From Actinoplanes aureus (lineage in GTDB: Bacteria; Actinomycetota; Actinomycetes; Mycobacteriales; Micromonosporaceae), in assembly GCF_015704865.1 (NCBI RefSeq), contig NZ_JADQTO010000026.1, positions 62,001-126,000 of the forward strand: a stretch of DNA of 64,000 bases, in the 5' to 3' direction. The notes under the pieces are model-generated. The model was not told the origin of the DNA and ran no database searches. It saw nothing but the letters and a program-made list of their open reading frames with translations. Positions within the stretch are counted from its first letter, which is position 1. The number at the start of each line of letters is the position of its first letter. Below are positions 24,109-31,132 of this stretch, piece by piece. Made by a program: the position numbers and the translations under genes.

Positions 24109-25497
24109 TCAGGCGGCTCGCTTGCCGGCCGGTTCCCGCACGAGGCGCTCCAGCTGCGCCACGTCGACGGCGGCGGCCATCGCCAGGAAGCCGGCGCGGT
24201 TCGGGTGCAGGTGGTCGCCGGGACCGCCGGCGGTGCTGTTGGTGTCGTACGCCGGCAGCAGACGCCCCGGGTTCGCCGGGTCCTCGGTCGCCGCCGCGAA
24301 GTCGGCGACCCCGTCGAACAGCCCGCTGGTACGGATGAAGTCGTTGATCGCCCGGCGTTTGGCGTCGGTCTCCGGGGTGCCGTACAGGCCGAACGCGGTG
24401 CCCGCGGACGGGGTCAGCGTCCCGCCGATGATCTTTATGCCGCGGGCGTGCACCCGCCGGATGATCTCCCGGTAGCCGGCGATCACCTGTTCCGCGGTGG
24501 CACCGCCACCGCCCAGGTCATTAATCCCTTCGAGCAGGATGACGGCCCGCACGCCGGGCCGGTCGAGGACGTCGCGGTCCAGCCGGTCGAGCGCGGGCGG
24601 CCCGTCGCAGGGGGTGCAGCCGCCGGGCGTACGCCCGATCCGGGTGACCATGTTGCCGCCGATCGCCTCGGTGACGACCGAGATCGGGCGATGTGCCAGC
24701 CGGCGCTGCAGGGCGTCGGGCCACCGGTCGTCCTCGTTCAGCGTCGAGAAGAAGCCGTCGGTGATCGAGTCGCCGAACGCCACGACGGTGGCGGTGTCGC
24801 GGCGCTGTGCCTGCACCTCGGAGACGAAGAACCAGGAGGTGGTGGAGTGCGGGAACGCCGTGTCGGCGATGTCCGCGGTGTGGTCACCGGCGTTCGGATC
24901 GGACAGGTACGACGTGGTGAACGCCGCCGCGTGCCAGGTCATCGGCCCGCTCGCCCCGGCGACGTGCAGACTCACCGCGAGGTGCTGCGACTGCGCGTCG
25001 GTGACCCGGACGGACACCGGGTCACTCAGGACCGTCCGGCCCGCCGGGACGGTGACCGATCGCCGGCCGGCGAAGGTGAGCGCCCGGTTCGTGCCGGCTT
25101 TGACGTTGCCGCCGCTGGACTGCAGTCCGGCGTACGCCCGCTCGAAGATCACCGGCCGGGTGCCGAACTCGTTGGTCAGCCGGATGCGCCAGCTCGTGCC
25201 CTCGACACTCGGATGCACGATCATGCGCAGGGTCTGGTTGCGCGCCTGGTTGTCCGGGAACGCGGCGGTCAGCAGGGGCGCCTGGTTGCCGGGGCCGGCC
25301 GGCCCGACCGGTCCGGGCTGAGCGACCGAATATCCGACCGGGTAGACACCTTGGGCCGACCCGGTCCATGCGTCGATCCAGGCGGCCGGCGAGCCGCCGG
25401 CGGTCGTGATCGGTTCCTGCGCCACGGCGGCCACCGGCGTGAGAATCACCCACGCGAAGGCGGCGACGACGGCTCTACTCGGACGTTTAACTCGCAT
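24109..25497 (-). CDS. Secreted SGNH/GDSL-type hydrolase
   Basis: Secreted esterase of 462 residues. A signal peptide ends near AVAQ (about 27). Residues 35-230 form a beta-rich N-terminal domain (TLRMIVHPSVEGTSWRIRLTNEFG) usual in this actinobacterial subfamily. The SGNH core follows with block I VAFGDSITDGF, block II Gly in AIGGNMV, block III GINDLGG and block V DHLHPN, supplying Ser, Gly, Asn and Asp/His. Probable substrates are acylated polysaccharides or lipids; the true one is unknown. Ribosome site GGGAGTGAC precedes the ATG. Confidence 0.93.
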   Translation of the reverse strand: MRVKRPSRAVVAAFAWVILTPVAAVAQEPITTAGGSPAAWIDAWTGSAQGVYPVGYSVAQPGPVGPAGPGNQAPLLTAAFPDNQARNQTLRMIVHPSVEGTSWRIRLTNEFGTRPVIFERAYAGLQSSGGNVKAGTNRALTFAGRRSVTVPAGRTVLSDPVSVRVTDAQSQHLAVSLHVAGASGPMTWHAAAFTTSYLSDPNAGDHTADIADTAFPHSTTSWFFVSEVQAQRRDTATVVAFGDSITDGFFSTLNEDDRWPDALQRRLAHRPISVVTEAIGGNMVTRIGRTPGGCTPCDGPPALDRLDRDVLDRPGVRAVILLEGINDLGGGGATAEQVIAGYREIIRRVHARGIKIIGGTLTPSAGTAFGLYGTPETDAKRRAINDFIRTSGLFDGVADFAAATEDPANPGRLLPAYDTNSTAGGPGDHLHPNRAGFLAMAAAVDVAQLERLVREPAGKRAA

Positions 25498-25687
25498 GTC
25501 ACTCCCTCGTGGACGTCGAGCGACGGTGCAGCCTTACATCGACGACCATCGTTACCATGCGGACCTGGCACGCTCAACGCCGGCCGACCGGTCTTCCCGG
25601 CCGGCGCAAACCTCGGCTCGGAACGGGGCTGCGGGGGATCGGCCGTCGTGGAACCCTGATCGCACTGCCGACTTTCATGGGGGCGAC

Positions 25688-25843
25688 ATGGCGACCGACC
25701 GGAGAATCCCGCTCACCTGCCGGCTCAACCTGCGGCATCAGTGGCGGACCCGCAGCACCGAGGACGGCAACCGGTGGAAGGCGTGCGCCCGCTGCGGCCG
25801 GGACAAGGAGACGACTAACGTCGACGTGCACCTGTTCCACTGA
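25688..25843 (+). CDS. 51-residue putative zinc-finger-like protein
   Basis: Small protein with MATDRRIPLTCRLNLRHQW, then RWKACARCGRDKE, then a His-containing C-terminus. A Cys and His in the first half and a CxxC in the second half could form one zinc site. Similar small Cys/His proteins are common in actinobacteria. The ATG follows GGGGGCGAC. Its last 29 bases overlap the 3' end of the convergent MFS gene. Confidence 0.6.
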   Translation: MATDRRIPLTCRLNLRHQWRTRSTEDGNRWKACARCGRDKETTNVDVHLFH

Positions 25844-26996
25844 CGGTCGCGCCGGCCAGCCGGGCACGTGCCCGGCGGACCAGCATGAGGCTCACGGCCG
25901 CGAGCGCCAGGATGCCCGGCACCACCACGAGAGCCGCCTTCAGCGAGGTCACATCCGCCAGCGCGCCGACCGTGAAGGGCAGCAGGACCACCGCGAACGA
26001 GCTGATCGTCACGGCCCGCCCGCTGGCCAGCACCGCCTGCTCCGGCACCAGCGCGACCAGCACGGACACCGCCATCGGGAACAGGTTGCCGAGCCCGATC
26101 CCGAGCATCGACAGACCGATCAGCGCCTGCACGGGTTCCCGCGCGGGCCACAGGACGGCGAAGCCGGCGGCGGCGACGGCGAGCGCGTAACCCAGCAGCT
26201 GCGCCGGGTCGCGCCGGCGCGCCAGCCGGCTGCCGAGCAACCGCCCGGCCAGGACACCGCCGTAGAACCCGGCCATCAGCAGCACCGCGGAGTCGGCCGG
26301 CACTCCGGCGGCTTCCTGGACATAGGTCGCGCCCCAGGCGGAGATGCACCACTCGGCCGCGGTGGTGCAGAAGAGCATCGCGGCGGCGATCCAGAACACG
26401 CCCGGCAGGCTGCCCTGCGCCGAGTCCGGCAGCGGGGCCGCGTCGATCGTCAGGCGCCGGTTGCTCCACCACGCCAGCGCCGGGACTGCGAGCGAGGCAA
26501 GGACCGCGATCCGCCAGCCGATGTGCAGGCTGGCGGTCAGCGTCAACAGGCCGATCAGCAGGACGTAGGCGACGCTTGCCGCCACGTTCGCCTCGGCCAG
26601 CGCGACGGCTCGGCGTTCGCCGTGGTGGTCGGCGAGGGTCGCTTGGACGGTGGCGAGCAGCAGCCCGCCGCCGATGCCCATGACCAGGACCGAGCCGACG
26701 GTCACGGCAGGAGTGCGCCCGGCCGTCAAGGCGAGGGCGGCCGCGCTCAGCGTCGCGGCGGAGGACCAGAGCAGCGTACGCCGGCCGAGCGCCCGTTCCA
26801 GCCGCGGTGAGATCACTCCCGCGACCAGGCTGCCGGCGGCGAAGGCGGTGACATGCAGCCCCGCGGTCGAATAACTCAGGTCGAGCTCGTCGCGCAGGTG
26901 CGGAATGACGAGTCCCGGTGCGGCCTGGAGGTAGGCGAACCAGGCGACCATCACGTAGGCGATCCAGGTGAGTCGGTCTCGCGTGAAGTCCCTCAT
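25815..26996 (-). CDS. MFS transporter next to a LacI regulator
   Basis: Major facilitator of 393 residues with 12 predicted membrane segments. The first loop carries a degenerate motif A (LERALGRRTLLW), and the N-terminus is RDRLTWIAYVMVAWFAYLQAAPGL. It resembles the YbfB/CynX-like uptake or efflux proteins; the substrate is unknown. The ATG used lies directly against an 18-base dyad that fills the gap to the divergent LacI gene; an in-frame ATG 21 bases earlier would overlap the LacI start codon, so I prefer the inner one. Confidence 0.88.
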   Translation of the reverse strand: MRDFTRDRLTWIAYVMVAWFAYLQAAPGLVIPHLRDELDLSYSTAGLHVTAFAAGSLVAGVISPRLERALGRRTLLWSSAATLSAAALALTAGRTPAVTVGSVLVMGIGGGLLLATVQATLADHHGERRAVALAEANVAASVAYVLLIGLLTLTASLHIGWRIAVLASLAVPALAWWSNRRLTIDAAPLPDSAQGSLPGVFWIAAAMLFCTTAAEWCISAWGATYVQEAAGVPADSAVLLMAGFYGGVLAGRLLGSRLARRRDPAQLLGYALAVAAAGFAVLWPAREPVQALIGLSMLGIGLGNLFPMAVSVLVALVPEQAVLASGRAVTISSFAVVLLPFTVGALADVTSLKAALVVVPGILALAAVSLMLVRRARARLAGATVSGTGARRR

Positions 26997-27014
26997 CTGT
27001 GTAACGATACACAG
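26997..27014. promoter_or_regulatory. 18-bp LacI-type operator filling the divergent gap
   Basis: CTGTGTA-ACGA-TACACAG is a perfect inverted repeat. It exactly fills the space between the ATG of the MFS gene and the ATG of the LacI gene (one base short). A LacI dimer would be expected to bind such a dyad. With so little space, both mRNAs must be leaderless or nearly so, and the core promoters must lie inside the opposite coding regions. Confidence 0.75.
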
Positions 27015-27015
27015 C

Positions 27016-28056
27016 ATGGCGAAACGTGCGACCCTTGCGCAGGTAGCGAAATTGGCCGGGGTGTCGGTGATGACCGCCTCCTACACGTACAACCAGCCGG
27101 AACGCGTCTCCGCCGAGGCCCGCGCGAAAGTGCTCGCCGCCGCGGCCGAGCTCGGCTATCCCGGCCCCGACCCGAGCGCCCGGTCACTGCGGCGCGGCAG
27201 CACCCAGACGCTGGGCGTGGTGCTGGGCGAGCACCTGACCTACGCGTTCGACGATCCGCAGGCGGTGTCCTTCCTGGCCGGCATCGCCGAGGTCTGCGCC
27301 GATCAGGGATATGGCATGACCATCCTGCCGATCTCCGGAGCCGCCGACGACGTCGCCCGCATCACCAGCGCCGCCGTCGACGGGTTCATCGTCTGGACCA
27401 CGGCCGACGACGACCCGATCCTGGACGCCGTCCAGGCGATGAAGCGCCCCGCGGTGATCCACGGCGGACCGGCGGTCCCCGGCTTGCACCTCGTCACCAT
27501 CGACAACCGGGCCGCGGCCCGCGCGGTGGGCGCGGTCGCGTTCGCGGGCGCGAAACGCCCGGCGATCGTGAGCCAGCCGCTGTCCCGCGACCGGATCAGC
27601 ACGATCACGCGCGGCGCGGAAATTGCCGAGGCGCTGTTCCCGGTGACCCGTGAGCGGCTGGCGGGCTACCGGGACGCCGCCGAGGACGCCGGCTTCGCGT
27701 GGCAGGACGTGACCGTCGCGGTGTGCGCTCGCAACGACCCGGCCGAGGCCGAGCAGATGGCCGCCGCCCTGCTCGACTCCACCCAGCCACCTGACGCGAT
27801 CGCCGCGATGAGCGACCAGCAGGCCGCCGGCGTGATCCGGGCGGTGCGCGCCGCCGGTCGCATCGTCCCCGCCGACGTGGCCGTGACCGGCTGGGACGAC
27901 TCGGCGATCGCCGCGGAGCTCGGGCTCACCACGGTCGCGCAATCACTGCGCGAGCAGGGCGCTGATTGCGCGCACGCCGCGCTCGGCCGCAAGCCGAGAA
28001 ACCATAAAAAATCGTGGTCGATCGTACGCCGAGCCAGCACTCGCCCTCCCCACTGA
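27016..28056 (+). CDS. LacI-family transcriptional regulator
   Basis: Repressor of 346 residues: N-terminal helix-turn-helix TLAQVAKLAGVSVMTASYTYNQPERVS, hinge LGYPGPDPSARSLRRG, and a periplasmic-binding-like ligand domain (TLGVVLGEHLTYAF through VAVTGWDDSAIAAELGLTTVAQ). The ligand would be a small molecule, often a sugar or nucleoside. The divergent MFS gene is the likely target and its substrate the likely inducer. The start codon abuts the operator. Confidence 0.93.
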   Translation: MAKRATLAQVAKLAGVSVMTASYTYNQPERVSAEARAKVLAAAAELGYPGPDPSARSLRRGSTQTLGVVLGEHLTYAFDDPQAVSFLAGIAEVCADQGYGMTILPISGAADDVARITSAAVDGFIVWTTADDDPILDAVQAMKRPAVIHGGPAVPGLHLVTIDNRAAARAVGAVAFAGAKRPAIVSQPLSRDRISTITRGAEIAEALFPVTRERLAGYRDAAEDAGFAWQDVTVAVCARNDPAEAEQMAAALLDSTQPPDAIAAMSDQQAAGVIRAVRAAGRIVPADVAVTGWDDSAIAAELGLTTVAQSLREQGADCAHAALGRKPRNHKKSWSIVRRASTRPPH

Positions 28057-28182
28057 GCGAGCTCAAGGCAAGCACTCCGAACATTGGACAAGAAGTACTG
28101 GACTCGATGCATAGAGCACGCTGACTGAAACAAAATGGATTCGGGAGCCGCGCCTCTCTTTGAACGCCATTGACGTGCATGT

Positions 28183-28211
28183 TTGCCCCAAAAGCAATCT
28201 TGTCGTAGAGT
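28183..28211 (+). promoter_or_regulatory. Sigma-70-like promoter before a double terminator leader
   Basis: TTGCCC and TAGAGT are separated by 17 bases in a stretch clearly more AT-rich than the surrounding sequence. Transcription would start about seven bases downstream, giving a leader of about 115 bases before the first gene, which contains two intrinsic terminators. Confidence 0.55.
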
Positions 28212-28239
28212 GCGACTGCAGGTGTTCTATGCCCGCACA

Positions 28240-28265
28240 AGCCTCGATTCTCATCGAGGCTTTTT
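28240..28265 (+). terminator. Intrinsic terminator 1 in a leader
   Basis: Perfect 9-base stem AGCCTCGAT / ATCGAGGCT with a TCTC loop, followed directly by a run of T. This is a textbook Rho-independent terminator, unusual in such GC-rich DNA. It lies about 30 bases from the predicted transcript start and upstream of any gene. Confidence 0.8.
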
Positions 28266-28276
28266 CATTGGTCCGG

Positions 28277-28311
28277 AAAGGCCCCGCTCGCCATCGCGAG
28301 CGGGGCCTTTT
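28277..28311 (+). terminator. Intrinsic terminator 2 in the same leader
   Basis: Perfect 15-base stem: AAAGGCCCCGCTCGC pairs with GCGAGCGGGGCCTTT around a CATC loop, ending in T residues. It begins only 12 bases after the first terminator and ends 25 bases before the next ATG. Being symmetrical (A run before, T run after), it could act on both strands. Confidence 0.8.
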
Positions 28312-28335
28312 CGTTTCACGCCAGGAGGTCGTCCC

Positions 28336-28569
28336 ATGCTGCCCTCGCCAGTCGTCATGGCCGCATTGATCGCCGGAGTCGCGCTCGCCGCTATGGCCAT
28401 CACCGCGTGGCTGGTTCTTCAGATCGCCCGGCGGGCGCTCGACAAGACGGCCCCCGACGAGGTCGAATCGGTCGTCCGGGCGCTCGGCGCGCTGATCCAT
28501 CCGCTTCGCCTGTTCCTGCCCTGGTCGCGACGAGACAGCTCGGCGCGGTCGGACAAGGATCGGAAATGA
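28336..28569 (+). CDS. Small single-pass membrane protein, first gene after the double terminator
   Basis: Protein of 77 residues: an N-terminal membrane helix (VVMAALIAGVALAAMAITAWLVLQIA), then a cytoplasmic amphipathic part with DKTAPDEVESVVRALGALIHPLRLFLPW and a basic tail. The ATG has AGGAGG eight bases upstream, one of the best ribosome sites in the window. It overlaps the next gene by ATGA. No family recognised. Confidence 0.7.
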   Translation: MLPSPVVMAALIAGVALAAMAITAWLVLQIARRALDKTAPDEVESVVRALGALIHPLRLFLPWSRRDSSARSDKDRK

Positions 28570-29597
28570 GCATGGGAGACAGAAAGCCCACCGACGACAC
28601 CGGTGAGGCCGCCCTCGGTGAAGTGGCCGGCGCCTACCTCTACGCCGAGGTGTTGTCGCGGATCGACGACGAGACCGATCGGATTCTGATCTTCGCCGGC
28701 GTCGGCCTCGACATCTCCGAACGGAACCTGTCGCTGGCCCTCAACATGGACATAGCCGACCTGACCGCCCGTATCGACAGGGCCCTCTCCACCTTGCGCG
28801 AGGACCAGGAGATGGCGGACAAGCTTCACGACTTCCGCCGCGCCGGGCGGGCAGAGAACTATCTGGCCCTCGCCTATCAGGTGGGCTTGCAGGATTGGTT
28901 CTGCGCGCAATGCGGGCGGCTCATGGTCCAGTCCGAGCGAGGCCGCCGGCGCAAGACCTGCAGCGGCAGGTGCCGGCTCCGGCGCTTCCGCGGGCACCGG
29001 CCGGTCACCACCGCGCGGGCGGCCCTCCCCGCGCCGGCGGTCACACCCAGCGTGCCGGACGAGATGTTGAGCAGGTTGGTGGCACCGATCGACCAGGGAG
29101 CGCGGCCGATCCACCCCGGCCGCGACGCCCTTCGCTGGTGGCAGCCGGAGACGCGGTTGAGGGACCGTGCCGTCGTACTGCTCGGATTCTCCTGCAGCGT
29201 CGCGCTGACTCCGGCGGACATCGCCGCGCTCGACGTCGACGACGTGGTCCGGACCGCCGCCGGGGCGGAGGTGCGCCTCCACCGGCGATCGGCCCTGCCG
29301 ACCCGCTACGTCACCATCCCGGCCAAAGAGGAGACGATCTGCCCCGCGGCCGCCGTGCTCGCCTGGGCTCGTCACCTGGCGGCCGCGGGGCACCGGAGCG
29401 GAGCACTCTTCCCACGCCTCGACGCCAGAGGAAGGCTCATCGCGACCCGACTCACCGGCCGGGCCGTCGCCACGATCATCGAGGCCGCGGCGGCGGAGGC
29501 GTTCGAGCAGGTGGAACCCACCAGGCTCGGCGTTGCCACGCCGGTGCTGTCCTTGACGGACGGCAGGGCGGCGACGCATGGCGGTCCGGATCGCTGA
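28566..29597 (+). CDS. Fusion of sigma-like HTH, zinc-ribbon-like motif and integrase-like domain lacking catalytic Arg
   Basis: Protein of 343 residues. Residues about 30-100 (VLSRIDDETDRILIFAGVG, ISERNLSLALNMDIADLTA, RIDRALSTLREDQEM) resemble a sigma region 4 helix-turn-helix. Residues 110-140 hold CAQC and CSGRC, a zinc-ribbon-like pattern. Residues about 185-325 resemble a tyrosine recombinase catalytic half: LRDRAVVLLGFSCSVALTPADIAALDVDDV, then YVTIPAKEETICPAAAVLAWARHLAAAG. At the first catalytic Arg (family pattern A-hydrophobic-RxSE) the protein has SVALTPAD, and I see no HxxR or Tyr box, so it probably cannot recombine DNA. Translationally coupled to the membrane protein. Likely a DNA-binding regulator. 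Confidence 0.6.
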   Translation: MSMGDRKPTDDTGEAALGEVAGAYLYAEVLSRIDDETDRILIFAGVGLDISERNLSLALNMDIADLTARIDRALSTLREDQEMADKLHDFRRAGRAENYLALAYQVGLQDWFCAQCGRLMVQSERGRRRKTCSGRCRLRRFRGHRPVTTARAALPAPAVTPSVPDEMLSRLVAPIDQGARPIHPGRDALRWWQPETRLRDRAVVLLGFSCSVALTPADIAALDVDDVVRTAAGAEVRLHRRSALPTRYVTIPAKEETICPAAAVLAWARHLAAAGHRSGALFPRLDARGRLIATRLTGRAVATIIEAAAAEAFEQVEPTRLGVATPVLSLTDGRAATHGGPDR

Positions 29598-29757
29598 GCC
29601 TCAAGTGCATCGGGATTCAGCGCCGCCCTCGCTGGCCGCCAGCGCCGCCCCTCGCTGGCCGCCAGCGGCCGTGGGCCGGCGGGCCTTGCCAGCGGGCCTT
29701 GCCGGCACGGGTTCGCGGGGTCGAAGCCCACCTGCCGCGGCCGGTACGTTGATCGCC

Positions 29758-30744
29758 ATGAATCAGCATGGACATGCAGCCGGTGGAGTCCTCCAGCGGC
29801 TGCGCCACGGGGTGTTGGTGACGGCGTTGATGGTCGTGGCTGCGATCGTCGCCCTTCCGGGTTCGGCCGAAGCGGCGCAGGAGCCGCCCGGCGGCCGGGC
29901 GAACTACACGGTCGCCCTGATGCGCAACGTCGGCACCGAGTCATTCGTACGGCTCGCGCAGTACAGCCTCCGCGCCGACGGCACCATCCGGGCCGACTAC
30001 TGGGCGTGGAACGCCCAGCAGACCCAGCCCAACGTCTCCTCCGGGCTGAGGACCTTGGGATGCGCGAACACCTGTGACATCTGGACCCCCAACGGCTTCC
30101 AGAGCGCACCGAAGCAGCTCTACGGCACCTGGTCGCTGACCAGTACCGACGACCTGTCCATCACCTGGACCAGCGGTAGTTCCGGGGTGGAGCGCTGGAA
30201 GTTCGCGAACCTGGCGACGGCTACTCAGCTGACGCTGGCCAGTCACCCGACCGCCAACACCGGTTGGGGCTGGGGCAGCCGGATCGGCTTCAACACCGGG
30301 GTGCCGGCCCGGACGATCTTCGAGTCGAACATCCTGCCGCTGAGCGGCCCGTGGAGTCAGAACAACTGGGGAGAGGTCCTAGGCGGCATCACGCAGCTCC
30401 AGATGACCGCGAACGGAACGTTGCCCGTGCACCTGTGCGACAACAACGACGGCAATCCGGGCAACGACCACTGCATCAACGTCACCACTCCGGCGATCGG
30501 CGACAAGCCGGAGAACAAGGCCTACATCGGCGGCACCGGCACCGACCGGCGGATGTTCTACAACCACGAGCTGAAGACCGTCAACTCGGGTCCGTGCCCG
30601 GCGCGCGGCCACCTCAAGGCGGCGTTGCAGATCCTCGACGACAACGGCACTTTCCGCGGGCTGATCATGGTCGAGGCATCACTCGCCGCCAAGACGTACG
30701 GCACCAACATCCTCGGTATCTTCGACCTGAACAACATCGACTAG
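29758..30744 (+). CDS. Secreted protein of unknown function
   Basis: Protein of 328 residues with a signal peptide (basic HGAAGGVLQRLRHG-like region, hydrophobic VLVTALMVVAAIVALPGSAEA, cleavage near AEA-AQ). The mature part is rich in Trp, Asn, Gly and Thr and in beta strands (VRLAQYSLRADGTIRADYWAWN, LYGTWSLTSTDDLSITWTSG), with two or three Cys pairs (CANTC, CDNNDGNPGNDHC). This resembles secreted beta-sandwich proteins, possibly carbohydrate-binding, but no catalytic motif is seen. ATG chosen as the first before the signal peptide. Confidence 0.75.
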   Translation: MNQHGHAAGGVLQRLRHGVLVTALMVVAAIVALPGSAEAAQEPPGGRANYTVALMRNVGTESFVRLAQYSLRADGTIRADYWAWNAQQTQPNVSSGLRTLGCANTCDIWTPNGFQSAPKQLYGTWSLTSTDDLSITWTSGSSGVERWKFANLATATQLTLASHPTANTGWGWGSRIGFNTGVPARTIFESNILPLSGPWSQNNWGEVLGGITQLQMTANGTLPVHLCDNNDGNPGNDHCINVTTPAIGDKPENKAYIGGTGTDRRMFYNHELKTVNSGPCPARGHLKAALQILDDNGTFRGLIMVEASLAAKTYGTNILGIFDLNNID

Positions 30745-30763
30745 GTGTGACCACTTCATTGAA

Positions 30764-30797
30764 GGCCTCCAACGGTGCAGTGGAGCTGCTGGAGGCC
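30764..30797 (+). terminator. Hairpin after the secreted-protein gene
   Basis: Eight-base perfect stem GGCCTCCA / TGGAGGCC with an 18-base loop, 20 bases after the stop codon. No T run follows. It probably ends the secreted-protein transcript. The following 240 bases hold no gene I can support. Confidence 0.5.
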
Positions 30798-31035
30798 CTC
30801 ATGCCCACACCAACGCCGCGTCGACTCCGCGACCGCGACCGCGGCTGGCGCGTCTGGCCTTGGTCAGGCCGGCCCCCGCCCGCTCACTGGCGTTGGCCGC
30901 GAGACAGTCGACCCGAATAGATCGACATCCGTCTCGGTACAGGAGTAGATTGAGCCCCTTCCGACGGGCCGATAACGGCACGAGGCGGCTGATACCGGAT
31001 CGGCGCCAGCGGCCACGACAAACTCCGGCGATGCG

Positions 31036-31119
31036 ATGAAGACATTTCAGGTACTGGCAGCGACGCTGATCCTGGCCGTCGCCGCGCTGCTGCTCGTCCT
31101 CGCGATCATGTCGTGGTAG
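31036..31119 (+). CDS. Possible 27-residue membrane peptide
   Basis: Open frame of 27 codons, MKTFQVLAATLILAVAALLL followed by VLAIMSW. It is a single perfect membrane helix with one Lys at the start and a Trp at the end. No good ribosome site precedes it. It lies just before the convergent TgpA-like gene. The composition is unlikely by chance in a non-coding GC-rich stretch, but a short frame like this could still be accidental. Confidence 0.4.
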   Translation: MKTFQVLAATLILAVAALLLVLAIMSW

Positions 31120-31132
31120 CGCGATTCGCGAG

